Shown here piece after piece: positions 16,501 to 23,229 of a stretch of DNA of 64,000 nucleotides; the stretch's first letter is position 1; every line of letters begins with the position of its first letter. Source of the stretch: Pseudomonas haemolytica (GTDB taxonomy: Bacteria > Pseudomonadota > Gammaproteobacteria > Pseudomonadales > Pseudomonadaceae). Under the pieces are notes generated by a model that saw only the letters and a program-made list of their open reading frames with translations, was not told the origin of the DNA and searched no databases. The stretch is from NCBI RefSeq assembly GCF_009659625.1, contig NZ_VOIW01000005.1, forward strand, positions 1 through 64,000, read 5' to 3'. The position numbers and the translations under genes are program-made.

Positions 16501-19307
16501 TCACTGTGCAGAACCAGGTGGCTGCCGACTACAGCCGGTTCACCGACCTGAGCTTCTTGTTCCCCCAGGTGGCAGACCCTGTCTTGCGCACGCGGATGAT
16601 CGAACAGGTGCGTGCGGTGCTGTTCAACCACCAGACTGCCAGCCTGGCCTGCCAGTTCTGGCGTTTCCAGCCGTTTCGCAACCACACCCAGCAGTCCCTT
16701 GTGCAGACCCTGACCAGCCCCGTGCAGATTGCGGTGTACAACAGCGATCCTTACGACCCGTACGCCATCGCCCAACTGCGCATAGGAGCGTTCGAGCGGG
16801 CGACATTCTGCAATTACATTGACCTTCTCGTGGCCTGGGGCGACAGCTTCTTTGCGCGCAAAACCCGCGAATACCTGAATGCCGCCTACCTGCTGTATGC
16901 CATGGCCAGCGACCTGCTGGGGCCGCGCCCTGAAAGCGTCGGGCCCTGCACTGATCAATTGCCGGTGACCTTCAACGAAATCTTGCAACGCTATGGGGAC
17001 GATCCTGCGGCCATTCCGCAATTCTTGCTGGACATGGAAAACCTGCTGACGGTGCGCGGCGCAGCCCTGGACGAAGCGGTGCCGATGGCTGGCGGGGCTT
17101 TCAATGAAATTGACGCGCTGTTCTGCGTGCCGCAAAACGACCAACTGATGGCGCGCTGGGACGGTGTCGAAGACCGCCTGTACAAGCTGCGCAACAACCT
17201 CGACCTGGACGGCAACACCTTGCTACTGCCGCTGTTTGCCGCGCCCATCGACCCTATGGCGCTGGTGCGGGCCGCTGCGGCCAATGGCGCGGGTGCCGGC
17301 TTTGCCGAACTGGCAGTGCGCCCGCCAACGGCGCAGACATTGCGTTTTGCCGGTCTGCTCATGAACGCCCGAGCAGTGGTCGGCGACCTGCAAATGCTCG
17401 GCAGCGAACTGGAGCAGGCCTTGACCGCGCAAAGCAGCGAGCAGTTGATGCTGTTGCAATCGACCCACGAGCAACGCCTGACTGCCGCGCAATTGCTCTC
17501 GTTCGAGCAGCGCACCCAGGCTGCCCAGCACACGTTGGAAGCGGTGCTCGCCACGCGGGCCACCACCGAACAGCGCAAGCAGTATTACGACGGGCTGATC
17601 AGCCAGGGCATGATCGCCGCCGAGATCGTTTCGATCACCCTGGGGATTGCCTCGCGGGTTGCCAGCTTTGTCGCGATCGGCTTTGAGACCGGCGCGGCGA
17701 TTGCGGCCCTGGCGCCACAGGTGGGTTCGCCATTCGCTATGACCTACGGTGGCGAGCAGATTGAAACCGGGCTGCATCGCACGTCGGGTATCTGGCGCCA
17801 GGTCGCCGAGGTGGCCGATACCGCCAAGGACTTGAGTGACACCGTTGGCCAGTTCCAGCGCCTCAAGGCCGGCTGGGAGCAAGAGTCGACCCAGGCAGGT
17901 CTGGAACTCAAGCAGATCGATCAGCAGATCCTTAACGCTCGTTGCGACTTGGCGAGTGCCAAGGCTGACTACGCCGGCTACGAGATCGGCCTGAAAAACG
18001 CCGAGGCCCAGCAGGCGTTCCTGTTGAGCAAATTCGACAATCCGGACTACTACGCCTGGCGCGTCAGTCGCGCTACGGCCCTGTACTACCAGTTTTATCA
18101 ATTGGCCCTGCAGTCGGTGGATGCTGCCCAAAGTGCGTTGCAATGGGCGTTGGGCGACACCACCGCTTACCTGACCAGCGACCCCTGGGACCCCAGGCGC
18201 CGTGGCCTGATGGCCGGGGCCAGCCTCAGCCTGGTGCTGGACCGCATGGACTATGTGTTTGCGCAGAAAGACGTGCTGCGACAGGAGATCGTGCGCGAGG
18301 TGTACCTGTCGCAACTCAACCCGGCGCAGTTGATTCGGCTGCGCGCCGAGGGTATCGCCGACTTCACGCTGAGCGAAGCACTGTTCGACTTCGATTTCCC
18401 CAGCCACTACTGCCGCCGCATCAAGACCGTCGCGGTCACCGTGGTCAACACGGATGACGCCTTGCCCAGTGGTATCCACGCCAACCTGACCCAGACTGCC
18501 AATAAGATCCTGCTCAAGCCCAACCCGGTCGGCCTGCAATACATGCTCGACGGGTCCGGCCACCCCGGCGGCGATGTGTGGGTGGACTGGCGCTCCAACC
18601 AGAGCGTGTCCCTGAGCCGTGCCGCCGCCGATGAAGGGGCCTTTCTGGAGTACTTCTCCGACGTCGAGAAGTTGCAGCGTTTCGAAGGCACCGGGGCGGT
18701 GTCCAATTGGCGCTACCAGTTGCCCAAGAACACCAACCAGTTCGATTTTTCGTTGATCGAGGACGTGCAGTTCAGCCTGCGCTATACCGCCACCGACGGC
18801 GGCAAGACTTATGGCGAACTGGTGCAAGGCAAACTCGCCGGAAGCACCTACAGCGCGGCGCTGATGGTCAGCCTGGCGACCGCCGAGCCCGAGGTGTGGG
18901 CGGCGTTTCTCGACGACACCGGCGACCCGCTGACCCAGGCCCTGGTGTTTGACATGCCCGCGCAATTATTCCCTCCCAACACCCGCGATCTGGTGGTGGA
19001 CAAGGCCTACCTGGCCCTGGTGGTGAGCAGCGGCCTCCAGCTGCCACCCAGCGCCAGCTTCCTCACCCTGACCGCCGGTGGTCAACCGGCACAGGCAGTA
19101 ACCACGGTGGGCCTGGCGGGTGAGGCCGCCTACGCGAAAATCCCCCTGCAGCAGATCGCCGGGGAATGGCGTGTGCTGTTCGATCTGCAAACCATGAAAT
19201 CCAACCCCCTGTTGGCCGCTTTGCTCGATGGCAACGGCCATATAGATGGCGAGTCCTTGCTCAATCTGTTTGTGTCGGTGCAGTTCACCGCCAGCGTTTT
19301 CAAGTGA
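10551..19307 (+). CDS. Tc-toxin A subunit-like giant protein (TcA/TcdA family)
   Basis: 2918 residues, longer than the roughly 2500 of classical TcA. TcA pentamers bind cells and inject a TcB-TcC cocoon payload. Evidence in order: VRP1-type N-terminus (~40-220) with FCSCEDCKSIFGPAAYYVDI near residue 162; a long helical shell; a neuraminidase-like region (~1020-1100) with SGYLLLDVQMGG and WEANRRVFIYPENYL; four repeats of a winged-helix-like unit (~1470-1830) where receptor-binding domains normally sit; YYWELFFFTPRLIADALFQ near 1913; a pore/coiled-coil region (~2260-2530); and the TcB-binding C-terminus with LFDFDFPSHYCRRIKTVAVT near 2610. No TcB or TcC gene is nearby. The start at 10551 follows an AAGGACAGGA stretch; the frame extends upstream to 10461 without a better signal. 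It heads a six-gene collinear cluster with RiPP-type enzymes. Confidence 0.92.
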   Translation: MKIVESALHAFYAKHPGFDLATFDFIAQDSAQARKKKGAGKTRVSKAEQVVRAYQRLLHLSGSESAAQRLVELGFHSAHQIAAMPESVFHARIGQDMDPNFAAQLYANAAHTKHQVSHLWANLVASRPQSAATMLRASTVTEDTLAELQALPSYAAMFGNQNFCSCEDCKSIFGPAAYYVDIMRITDAYVSQVNKDSLPAKYPLAVRRNDLFTLPLSCATTHDPLAYLGIVNRVLTDKLRVETLQADIPWLLATTTYPFSTPFNPHRMYVDLTLQALDLSLAQIYGTTAGFASADPYALALAVLALSREQATFGVTPLATEAQLKTAWGLRADNTLASLSELTVFSHRSGLPRAAVAELTRQGLTAEELEAGLAHGLWFNQSLPAGQSVQIQLGDDSPDTLTHLTPTTLDAVNRYIRLARWSGLGFTDLGYGLGSLGLNLLNADTLATLAMARGVVQGLGWTWAQASALWAGMPTTGSGGAPGTPSLFDQVWNNPVVLGGDGQVYHPEDPSNPLYTDKVATWDVMAGHTDQPGFDAARLQAGLGVTSADLQALAALAFPDDDAVRLTVSNLSCLYRLAALARAMGLGVDALQATAAWVHIDMTQPIPPQALARWLLVPNWLEQCHLSVDQVDAYLDPQAPLLVEAASVLSHAALLSIWTQAQGSLFTPTALVGNTVSEVMADTLYAQILALSPAVVVDVRMAYHRHIPNAPDIAVALVPLAVTEAALAALGLSEEETRVVAQTLNRMHRSQAQVLDSGLATLAGVSVELIGAVGAMVSAQPERSAWLTCLLTPSADGDATWQVSSQALLDASRLLLVSEALPLDAPVLTAMLAMPTVFGVMPAALFSLDALQAMGVYVQSRQALGLSDSSYLAYLSMPADTACSDGQKAAALCTLTGWSQADLCGVLAALQTTDLLYDTTHGLLRLATIFSLLRRGGFGASAYQALLHSRQWALSGSAATADWQAWEQLANTLAGSAAAHLRGAWAEVGGGIDARLLEARRDVLVPSLLWYYEVSLPSVRTVNDLSGYLLLDVQMGGANQTSEVVLALASVQMYLNRVRANIEPGITQLPIPQVWWEWLTTYRMWEANRRVFIYPENYLVPTLRSSRTTLFRELEADLLQTNITPERVESAYRTYVQGLSGYASLQFVDAFRGTVSDPRRGEIDTLFVFARSATEPYSYYWAKQEHQANWSQWTAIDVTIKSPYVTPVYAFGRLFVFWVETSVVSSTAIETTQGNTQSSNSVVYKAAIRYSFMDASGTWVGDQTLAPEQVIFAGPNNVKLSTQSGYDLFNINSLFWQKCNVLLFAGTAPIGPENDVRIDEKIAVLYGPFLENTSNGTPIDTSVLAPSGSQVNPAVAQFEIQVYQRSRIVNQAIASGFRGLVGLREPLLLNRELLKDYLFQRTEFLNLADNYAFGVPPTVQPLYDYAMNRLYARGTLNPFRTNYYGDWNNSVDTALLRTPVTPALVKFSGLELAGAQQLILDLVAAGYLKAGSSSAKYVVQPGFSNNADFRFLFFGDDSRDVQIIRLWAKHCLLQASIESREVQAQTFLMTPLGQGAADQAMLDLRAAGILDSGDYVRSSFTSATDLSQILDGAPDHASVEFAIRQQLFVAMGDAVLFARLSNRQCSTFVIKNQPSHFVGNVNSESFLVTPDTSRAPALNEKSRAMGLETAQSVTNTSFISSDITAAESIAVFNLLVQHGVIDNKGRLSEPFLNSDDLSYLFPGEPLQSRQIKTAQVRVVLVDLPTMTLVSYYAEDDRVIITVQSFLRLGISQSQAQYVFETLKARQVIGAQGYISANYDPLDDLDDLFPDEPAQKAALLTADVALILRVYYDNTWRRSVQDLYYCFTRLTTGAVPRLAAALQQGGVPALLSLHQQQAPVIATTPFSSYAPGERVRPPVLSDATQVDFDGVYGLYYWELFFFTPRLIADALFQAGDFQAALGWLQYIFNPTERLTSLSPQDFQTPDISPEQADAAFLLLKATAVITVQNQVAADYSRFTDLSFLFPQVADPVLRTRMIEQVRAVLFNHQTASLACQFWRFQPFRNHTQQSLVQTLTSPVQIAVYNSDPYDPYAIAQLRIGAFERATFCNYIDLLVAWGDSFFARKTREYLNAAYLLYAMASDLLGPRPESVGPCTDQLPVTFNEILQRYGDDPAAIPQFLLDMENLLTVRGAALDEAVPMAGGAFNEIDALFCVPQNDQLMARWDGVEDRLYKLRNNLDLDGNTLLLPLFAAPIDPMALVRAAAANGAGAGFAELAVRPPTAQTLRFAGLLMNARAVVGDLQMLGSELEQALTAQSSEQLMLLQSTHEQRLTAAQLLSFEQRTQAAQHTLEAVLATRATTEQRKQYYDGLISQGMIAAEIVSITLGIASRVASFVAIGFETGAAIAALAPQVGSPFAMTYGGEQIETGLHRTSGIWRQVAEVADTAKDLSDTVGQFQRLKAGWEQESTQAGLELKQIDQQILNARCDLASAKADYAGYEIGLKNAEAQQAFLLSKFDNPDYYAWRVSRATALYYQFYQLALQSVDAAQSALQWALGDTTAYLTSDPWDPRRRGLMAGASLSLVLDRMDYVFAQKDVLRQEIVREVYLSQLNPAQLIRLRAEGIADFTLSEALFDFDFPSHYCRRIKTVAVTVVNTDDALPSGIHANLTQTANKILLKPNPVGLQYMLDGSGHPGGDVWVDWRSNQSVSLSRAAADEGAFLEYFSDVEKLQRFEGTGAVSNWRYQLPKNTNQFDFSLIEDVQFSLRYTATDGGKTYGELVQGKLAGSTYSAALMVSLATAEPEVWAAFLDDTGDPLTQALVFDMPAQLFPPNTRDLVVDKAYLALVVSSGLQLPPSASFLTLTAGGQPAQAVTTVGLAGEAAYAKIPLQQIAGEWRVLFDLQTMKSNPLLAALLDGNGHIDGESLLNLFVSVQFTASVFK

Positions 19308-19344
19308 GCAGTCTCGACCTTCACGTGTTTGAAAGGAGATCACC

Positions 19345-21183
19345 GTGAGCGACCAATGTAAAAGCAGCCTCGAACCGGGTCAGTCCCTGTGCAGCGTGAC
19401 CCACTGCGAAAGTTATCGCCAAAGCTCGGCCATGGCGCGCTGGTGCAAGTGCAAGGATTGGCAAGGCAATCCGATGCCCGACTGCACGCCCATGGGCGGC
19501 AACTTTCCCGTGGAAACCTACAACTGCTTCAACAAAACGACCAAGGAGCGCCGTGCCATCACCCAGGATGCCTGCCAGATCCTGCGCGACGACAACCACG
19601 ACTGGTCGTGGCAGGCTTGCTACTGCTGCTGTTCCTGCTTTGCCTGGGGAACCCGCGTCACCGTGGCCGAGGGTGAATACCGCACGGTGCAATTCATTGG
19701 CGTGGGCGACCCGGTATTGACCAGCACGTTGGAGGTGGTGGGCGGCAAGCCCCGGCTCAAATGGGAAAGCCGGGCCGTGACGTTTTCCGACGGCATGGTC
19801 GCCGCGCCTCATCAACCGGCAGTGCTACTGCAATACGGTGATCAGGGCGAATTGGCGGTGACCCTTGACCAGCCGATGCTGCTTGCCAATGGCAGCCTCA
19901 AGTCGGCAGATCGCCTGACCCTGGATGACGAACTGGTCGACCGTGACGGCAAACCCGTGAAGCTGCATGCGGTGGTGCTAGGCAAGTTCACCCTCGGCTT
20001 TCATGCACTGGCAACCCAGGACTTTTCCCAGGCCGAGTTTGTCGAGCGCTACCTGGAAACCAATGGCGTAATCGCCGGCGACCACCTGGTCATGGCCATG
20101 CAGGACGATGACAAGCTGGCTTCGCGTTTTGTCAAAGGGCATGACGCCTTGCCTCGTATCGGCTCGTCGGCGTACGCCAAGACCCGCAAAGGCAGTTCTG
20201 ATTACTCCCAGTTGAGCAGCAAGGCACGGGAGATCGCCAACGATGCGTTCCTGTCACTGGAAGAATTGCTCACCGGTCGTTCGGCGGTGCCCTATGGCGC
20301 TTCGCCCTACATGACCCAGAAACAGGCGGCGGATGTGGCGGTCAACGGCACCTTCCGCGGCTTGGGGCAAAGCTACCTGAGGGCTGAGTTCAACTACCTG
20401 GAGAAATTGTTCGAGGCGTTTTACCCCAAGATCAACTTTTATCTCGACTGGGAAGACCTGCACCCCAACCAATACGCGTTCAAGGCCTATGGTCAGGACA
20501 CGGTCTACCTGTCCGGTCAACTGTTGCGGCTGGAGGGCATGCACAAGCAGGGGCTGGCATTGATCATGGCCCAAGGCGTCGGGCGATTCGTCAAAGCGTC
20601 CTATACCAATGACGAAGGCCTGACCTGCACGGGCCTGGCCGATTACTTTGGCACCAACGAGGTCTTGCAAACGGTGTTCTATGGCACCTGGGGCGCCTGG
20701 GTGAACCCAGGGCTGGAACAGGTCAAGGCGCTGTTTTCCCTGATCAATCCGGTCAATCTCATCGGCCATGAAAAGTGCTCCACACCTTCGATTCCTTGCC
20801 GTGTAGAAAGTATGCAAGCCGCGCTGCTTGGCATGCCTTTACCGGCGTGCGCCGGAGGCCCGGTGCCCAACTCGCTGACATTGGACAGCGCCCAATGGAC
20901 CACCTACGAAGGTGCACTGGCCGTTCTGGTCAGCTTCAACCAGCGACTGAATATCCTGAGCGCGAAGATCCCCGCTAACTACGAGCTCAAGGCGGATGAG
21001 CAGCCGATTCCGGTCGCTCTGGTACAAATGGACAACAATCTGCCGTGGCAGGCATGGCTGGTGATCGATGAGCGCTTCAAACCCAGCGGCCAGGCCACGC
21101 TCACCGTGCGCGATATTCGCTCGGACAACGGCTCGACCCTCGACCCCGATGCATCCAGCGTGGTGGTGGAGGGTACGCCATGA
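19345..21183 (+). CDS. Cys-rich protein with Hint-like (intein-type) domain
   Basis: 612 residues from a GTG start behind AAAGGAG. Residues 1-97 hold about 14 cysteines, ending in CYCCCSCF. A Hint-like fold begins at Cys98 (CFAWGTRV) and runs to about 270. It includes the block-B-like strand LAVTLDQPMLLANGS, where the expected TxxH histidine is Gln, and a closing NGVIAGDHLVMA. The C-terminal 340 residues are unassigned. The stretch GLALIMAQGVGRF followed by CTGLADYFGT resembles a zinc-peptidase helix whose HExxH ligands have been lost. Hint domains catalyse autoproteolysis or splicing; here activity is uncertain because of the altered residues. It sits 37 bp after the Tc subunit and overlaps the next gene by ATGA, so it is co-translated with the RiPP genes. 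It may be a scaffold, carrier or maturation factor. Confidence 0.75.
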   Translation: MSDQCKSSLEPGQSLCSVTHCESYRQSSAMARWCKCKDWQGNPMPDCTPMGGNFPVETYNCFNKTTKERRAITQDACQILRDDNHDWSWQACYCCCSCFAWGTRVTVAEGEYRTVQFIGVGDPVLTSTLEVVGGKPRLKWESRAVTFSDGMVAAPHQPAVLLQYGDQGELAVTLDQPMLLANGSLKSADRLTLDDELVDRDGKPVKLHAVVLGKFTLGFHALATQDFSQAEFVERYLETNGVIAGDHLVMAMQDDDKLASRFVKGHDALPRIGSSAYAKTRKGSSDYSQLSSKAREIANDAFLSLEELLTGRSAVPYGASPYMTQKQAADVAVNGTFRGLGQSYLRAEFNYLEKLFEAFYPKINFYLDWEDLHPNQYAFKAYGQDTVYLSGQLLRLEGMHKQGLALIMAQGVGRFVKASYTNDEGLTCTGLADYFGTNEVLQTVFYGTWGAWVNPGLEQVKALFSLINPVNLIGHEKCSTPSIPCRVESMQAALLGMPLPACAGGPVPNSLTLDSAQWTTYEGALAVLVSFNQRLNILSAKIPANYELKADEQPIPVALVQMDNNLPWQAWLVIDERFKPSGQATLTVRDIRSDNGSTLDPDASSVVVEGTP

Positions 21184-21734
21184 GTGTCTTGGGCCTGGAC
21201 ACAGCGCAGTCCGAAAGCCAGATGTGCGCTCAATTCGCTGAACTGCTGGGCTTGCCCGAACCGGTCAGCGCCCAGGTCTTGCAGGCGGCGCTGCACAGCG
21301 ACAGCTATGCCCGCAGCCTGCTGGCCAGCCGTCGCACCCCGGGGATGCTGCAGATGTTGCTGGCGTCACCGCCACACAACGTGCGCCCCAAGGCCGAGCA
21401 CGGCACGGTCCAGTTGCTCCAGCGAGGCAGTCGTTCATTGGTGAACTGGGCCAAGACCGGGTTTTCCACCACCGATCCCCGGGAGCGCGAGCTACGTAGC
21501 CAGGCCTGCAGGCAATGCCCGTATCGGCAGGCCCCCGGCGCCAGCCTGTTGCAGGCCACCCGTTCGGAGCTGGGCATCTGCGGCCTGTGTGGTTGTCCGC
21601 TGTCGCGCAAGGTCTCGATGCTCTCGGAAAGCTGTCCCGGCGAAATGCCGGACAACCCTGGCGTCAACCGCTGGGGGCAAATCGTCACCGCGAGTCAACC
21701 GATGTACCCATCCAGTGAAAAGGAGTTGTCATGA
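21180..21734 (+). CDS. Zinc-ribbon protein of the toxin/RiPP cluster
   Basis: 184 residues. The N-terminal half is helical with no recognised domain. The C-terminal half carries Cys110-x2-Cys113, then Cys134-x2-Cys137-x-Cys139 and Cys152 before a Trp. This pattern (CxxC...CGLCGCPLSRK...CP...W) resembles small phage- or RiPP-associated zinc ribbons. It probably binds a structural metal. The gene overlaps both neighbours by ATGA, a strong sign of obligate co-expression with the Hint protein and the repeat peptide. Possible roles are substrate recognition or chaperoning of the Cys-rich peptide, but nothing in the sequence proves this. The family could not be named. Confidence 0.75.
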   Translation: MSVLGLDTAQSESQMCAQFAELLGLPEPVSAQVLQAALHSDSYARSLLASRRTPGMLQMLLASPPHNVRPKAEHGTVQLLQRGSRSLVNWAKTGFSTTDPRERELRSQACRQCPYRQAPGASLLQATRSELGICGLCGCPLSRKVSMLSESCPGEMPDNPGVNRWGQIVTASQPMYPSSEKELS

Positions 21735-22132
21735 ACACATCTCACACACGCTCTGAGACATCTGTCGCAGACACCATGGCCGGCCTGTTGAGCGGCGAGA
21801 TCCTCAACCAGAACTACCCAGGCGGGTTGCACGCCGCAGCGGGCAGCGCAGGCAAACACAGTGCTTCCGCAGGCGGTGGGACTGATGTGCAGGGCACCAC
21901 GGCCAAGACCTGCAAGCCCACCCGCAACCCTTGCTGCAAGTCATCGGACGATTCCGCGCCGGGCGGCCAGGGCGGCGATGATGTGCAAGCCACGAAGGCC
22001 AAGACCTGCAAACCCACACGCAACCCATGCTGCAGGGGCGCTGAAGAATTGGTGGATGACACCGAGCAAGTGCAGGCCACCACGGCCAAAACGTGTAAGC
22101 CGACCCGTAACCCATGCTGCAAGGAAAGCTGA
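21731..22132 (+). CDS. Three-core Cys/Thr-rich precursor peptide (putative lanthipeptide-like RiPP)
   Basis: 133 residues behind AAAAGGAG, overlapping the previous stop by ATGA. Residues 1-50 form a leader (hydrophobic patch MAGLLSGEILNQNY, then a Gly/Ala/Ser-rich linker). Three near-identical units follow at 53-70, 85-102 and 114-131: VQ-[GA]-T-[TK]-AKTCKPTRNPCC-[KR]. They are separated by acidic, Gly/Ser-rich linkers. Each unit has three Cys (C-x6-CC) and three or four Thr, the residue types joined in (methyl)lanthionine rings. The unit is strongly conserved while the linkers differ, so selection acts on the cores. The next two genes encode a kinase and a HopA1-LanC fusion, the machinery to phosphorylate, eliminate and cyclise Ser/Thr-Cys pairs. 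A metal-binding protein is the main alternative. Confidence 0.8.
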   Translation: MNTSHTRSETSVADTMAGLLSGEILNQNYPGGLHAAAGSAGKHSASAGGGTDVQGTTAKTCKPTRNPCCKSSDDSAPGGQGGDDVQATKAKTCKPTRNPCCRGAEELVDDTEQVQATTAKTCKPTRNPCCKES

Positions 22133-22145
22133 TTCGCAGCGCGAC

Positions 22146-22174
22146 CCATGGGGCGGCGTGACGCCGCCCCATGG
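22146..22174 (+). promoter_or_regulatory. Strong hairpin between precursor and modification genes
   Basis: A perfect 13-bp stem (CCATGGGGCGGCG and its complement) with a TGA loop sits in the 65-bp gap between the precursor stop and the kinase start. There is no T-run, so it is not a classical terminator. It probably stabilises the 3' end of the precursor transcript or attenuates downstream expression, giving more peptide than enzyme. Confidence 0.6.
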
Positions 22175-22197
22175 CGCATCATTCTGGGGGGCACTGA

Positions 22198-23229
22198 ATG
22201 ATTCTGACCCGGCACAACACTGCCGTCTTTCTGATCAACCACGGGTTGCTCGATATCCGCAGCCTGCTGGACCAGGTCATCGCCATCCGTAGTCATAGCC
22301 AGCGCAATCGTGGCTTCAGCGTGTGCTGGCCGGATGGCCGGGGCTACTACATCAAGCAGCACCAGCCAGACGCCGGCCCCTGGGAAAAGCGCTCCAGCGT
22401 GGCCCATGAGGCCGCTATGCTGGAACGTCTTGCCGGGCTCGCAGGCGTACCGTCCCTGCGTTTTTATGAGCCCCTGCGCCAGGCGCTGGTGCTGGATTGG
22501 CTGGCCTCGAGCGAGGGCGCCGAGGCCCGTGCGATGGTCGGTGGTGTGCCGGACCTGGCGGTAGCGCAGGGCTTGGGCGGGTGCCTGGCGCGACTGCATC
22601 GAGGGCTGGTGGGCATTGCGAGCGATGATCTGGCGGGAGACCCTCCCTGGATCATCCGTATTGACCGTCTGTACCCACTGGCTGGCGAAGACCAGAGCTG
22701 GGGCCAAGCGCATCTGGTGGCGCAGGTCCAGGCGATGGGCGAGTGCATGGCTGCATTGGCGACACTGGCGGCCCACTGGCCGCGCGCGCAATTGATCCAC
22801 GGCGATATGAAGTGGCAGAACTGTCGGTTGCGCGGGCACGACTGCATATTCATCGATTGGGAACTGGCTGACCGTGGCGATCCCCTATGGGATATGGCCG
22901 GCCTGTGCCAATCCTGGCTCAAGGACTGGATCGATCGCCAGGCGACGCAGCCGGATGCGGCTGAGACCACCCGGCAGGCCGCAAGCGGGTTCGTTCCCTA
23001 TCAACGGGCACTGGCCCGGTTGTGGCAAGGCTACTGCCAGGCACTGGAGGCTAATCCTGACCCCGAACGGCTGATCGCACTGTGCGGCGCCCGGCTGCTG
23101 CAAACCCTGTACGAAGACCTGGCCGGTGAGGCGCAGCTGAGCGCTACCCACATCCTGCTGTTGCAACTGGCGCGCAATTTGTTGGTGGCCCCTCGGGACG
23201 CCGCCCGGCAATGGCTGGTGCAAACATGA
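22198..23229 (+). CDS. APH/protein-kinase-fold kinase (LanK-like)
   Basis: 343 residues with all catalytic landmarks of the aminoglycoside-phosphotransferase/kinase fold: Lys53 in YYIKQH, Glu71 in HEAAMLERL, catalytic loop His201-Gly-Asp203...Asn208 (LIHGDMKWQN), and metal-binding Asp220 in FIDWELAD. In class V lanthipeptide pathways a kinase of this type phosphorylates Ser/Thr of the precursor before phosphate elimination. The position immediately after the precursor and the ATGA overlap with the HopA1-LanC gene support that role here. A GGGGGG stretch serves as the ribosome-binding site. Small-molecule phosphotransfer cannot be excluded from sequence alone. Confidence 0.82.
   Translation: MILTRHNTAVFLINHGLLDIRSLLDQVIAIRSHSQRNRGFSVCWPDGRGYYIKQHQPDAGPWEKRSSVAHEAAMLERLAGLAGVPSLRFYEPLRQALVLDWLASSEGAEARAMVGGVPDLAVAQGLGGCLARLHRGLVGIASDDLAGDPPWIIRIDRLYPLAGEDQSWGQAHLVAQVQAMGECMAALATLAAHWPRAQLIHGDMKWQNCRLRGHDCIFIDWELADRGDPLWDMAGLCQSWLKDWIDRQATQPDAAETTRQAASGFVPYQRALARLWQGYCQALEANPDPERLIALCGARLLQTLYEDLAGEAQLSATHILLLQLARNLLVAPRDAARQWLVQT

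Noticed and set aside
17223..18965. 580-codon minus-strand open frame inside the Tc toxin gene
   Set aside because: The sense strand carries unmistakable TcA motifs; the antisense frame has none.
21890..22130. CRISPR-like or plain tandem repeat array in the precursor gene
   Set aside because: Only three units with protein-level conservation, variable spacing and in-frame linkers; the repeats are coding.
21731..22132. Metallothionein-like metal-binding protein
   Set aside because: Cys content fits, but the neighbouring kinase and complete LanC domain make a RiPP precursor more likely; kept as the main alternative.
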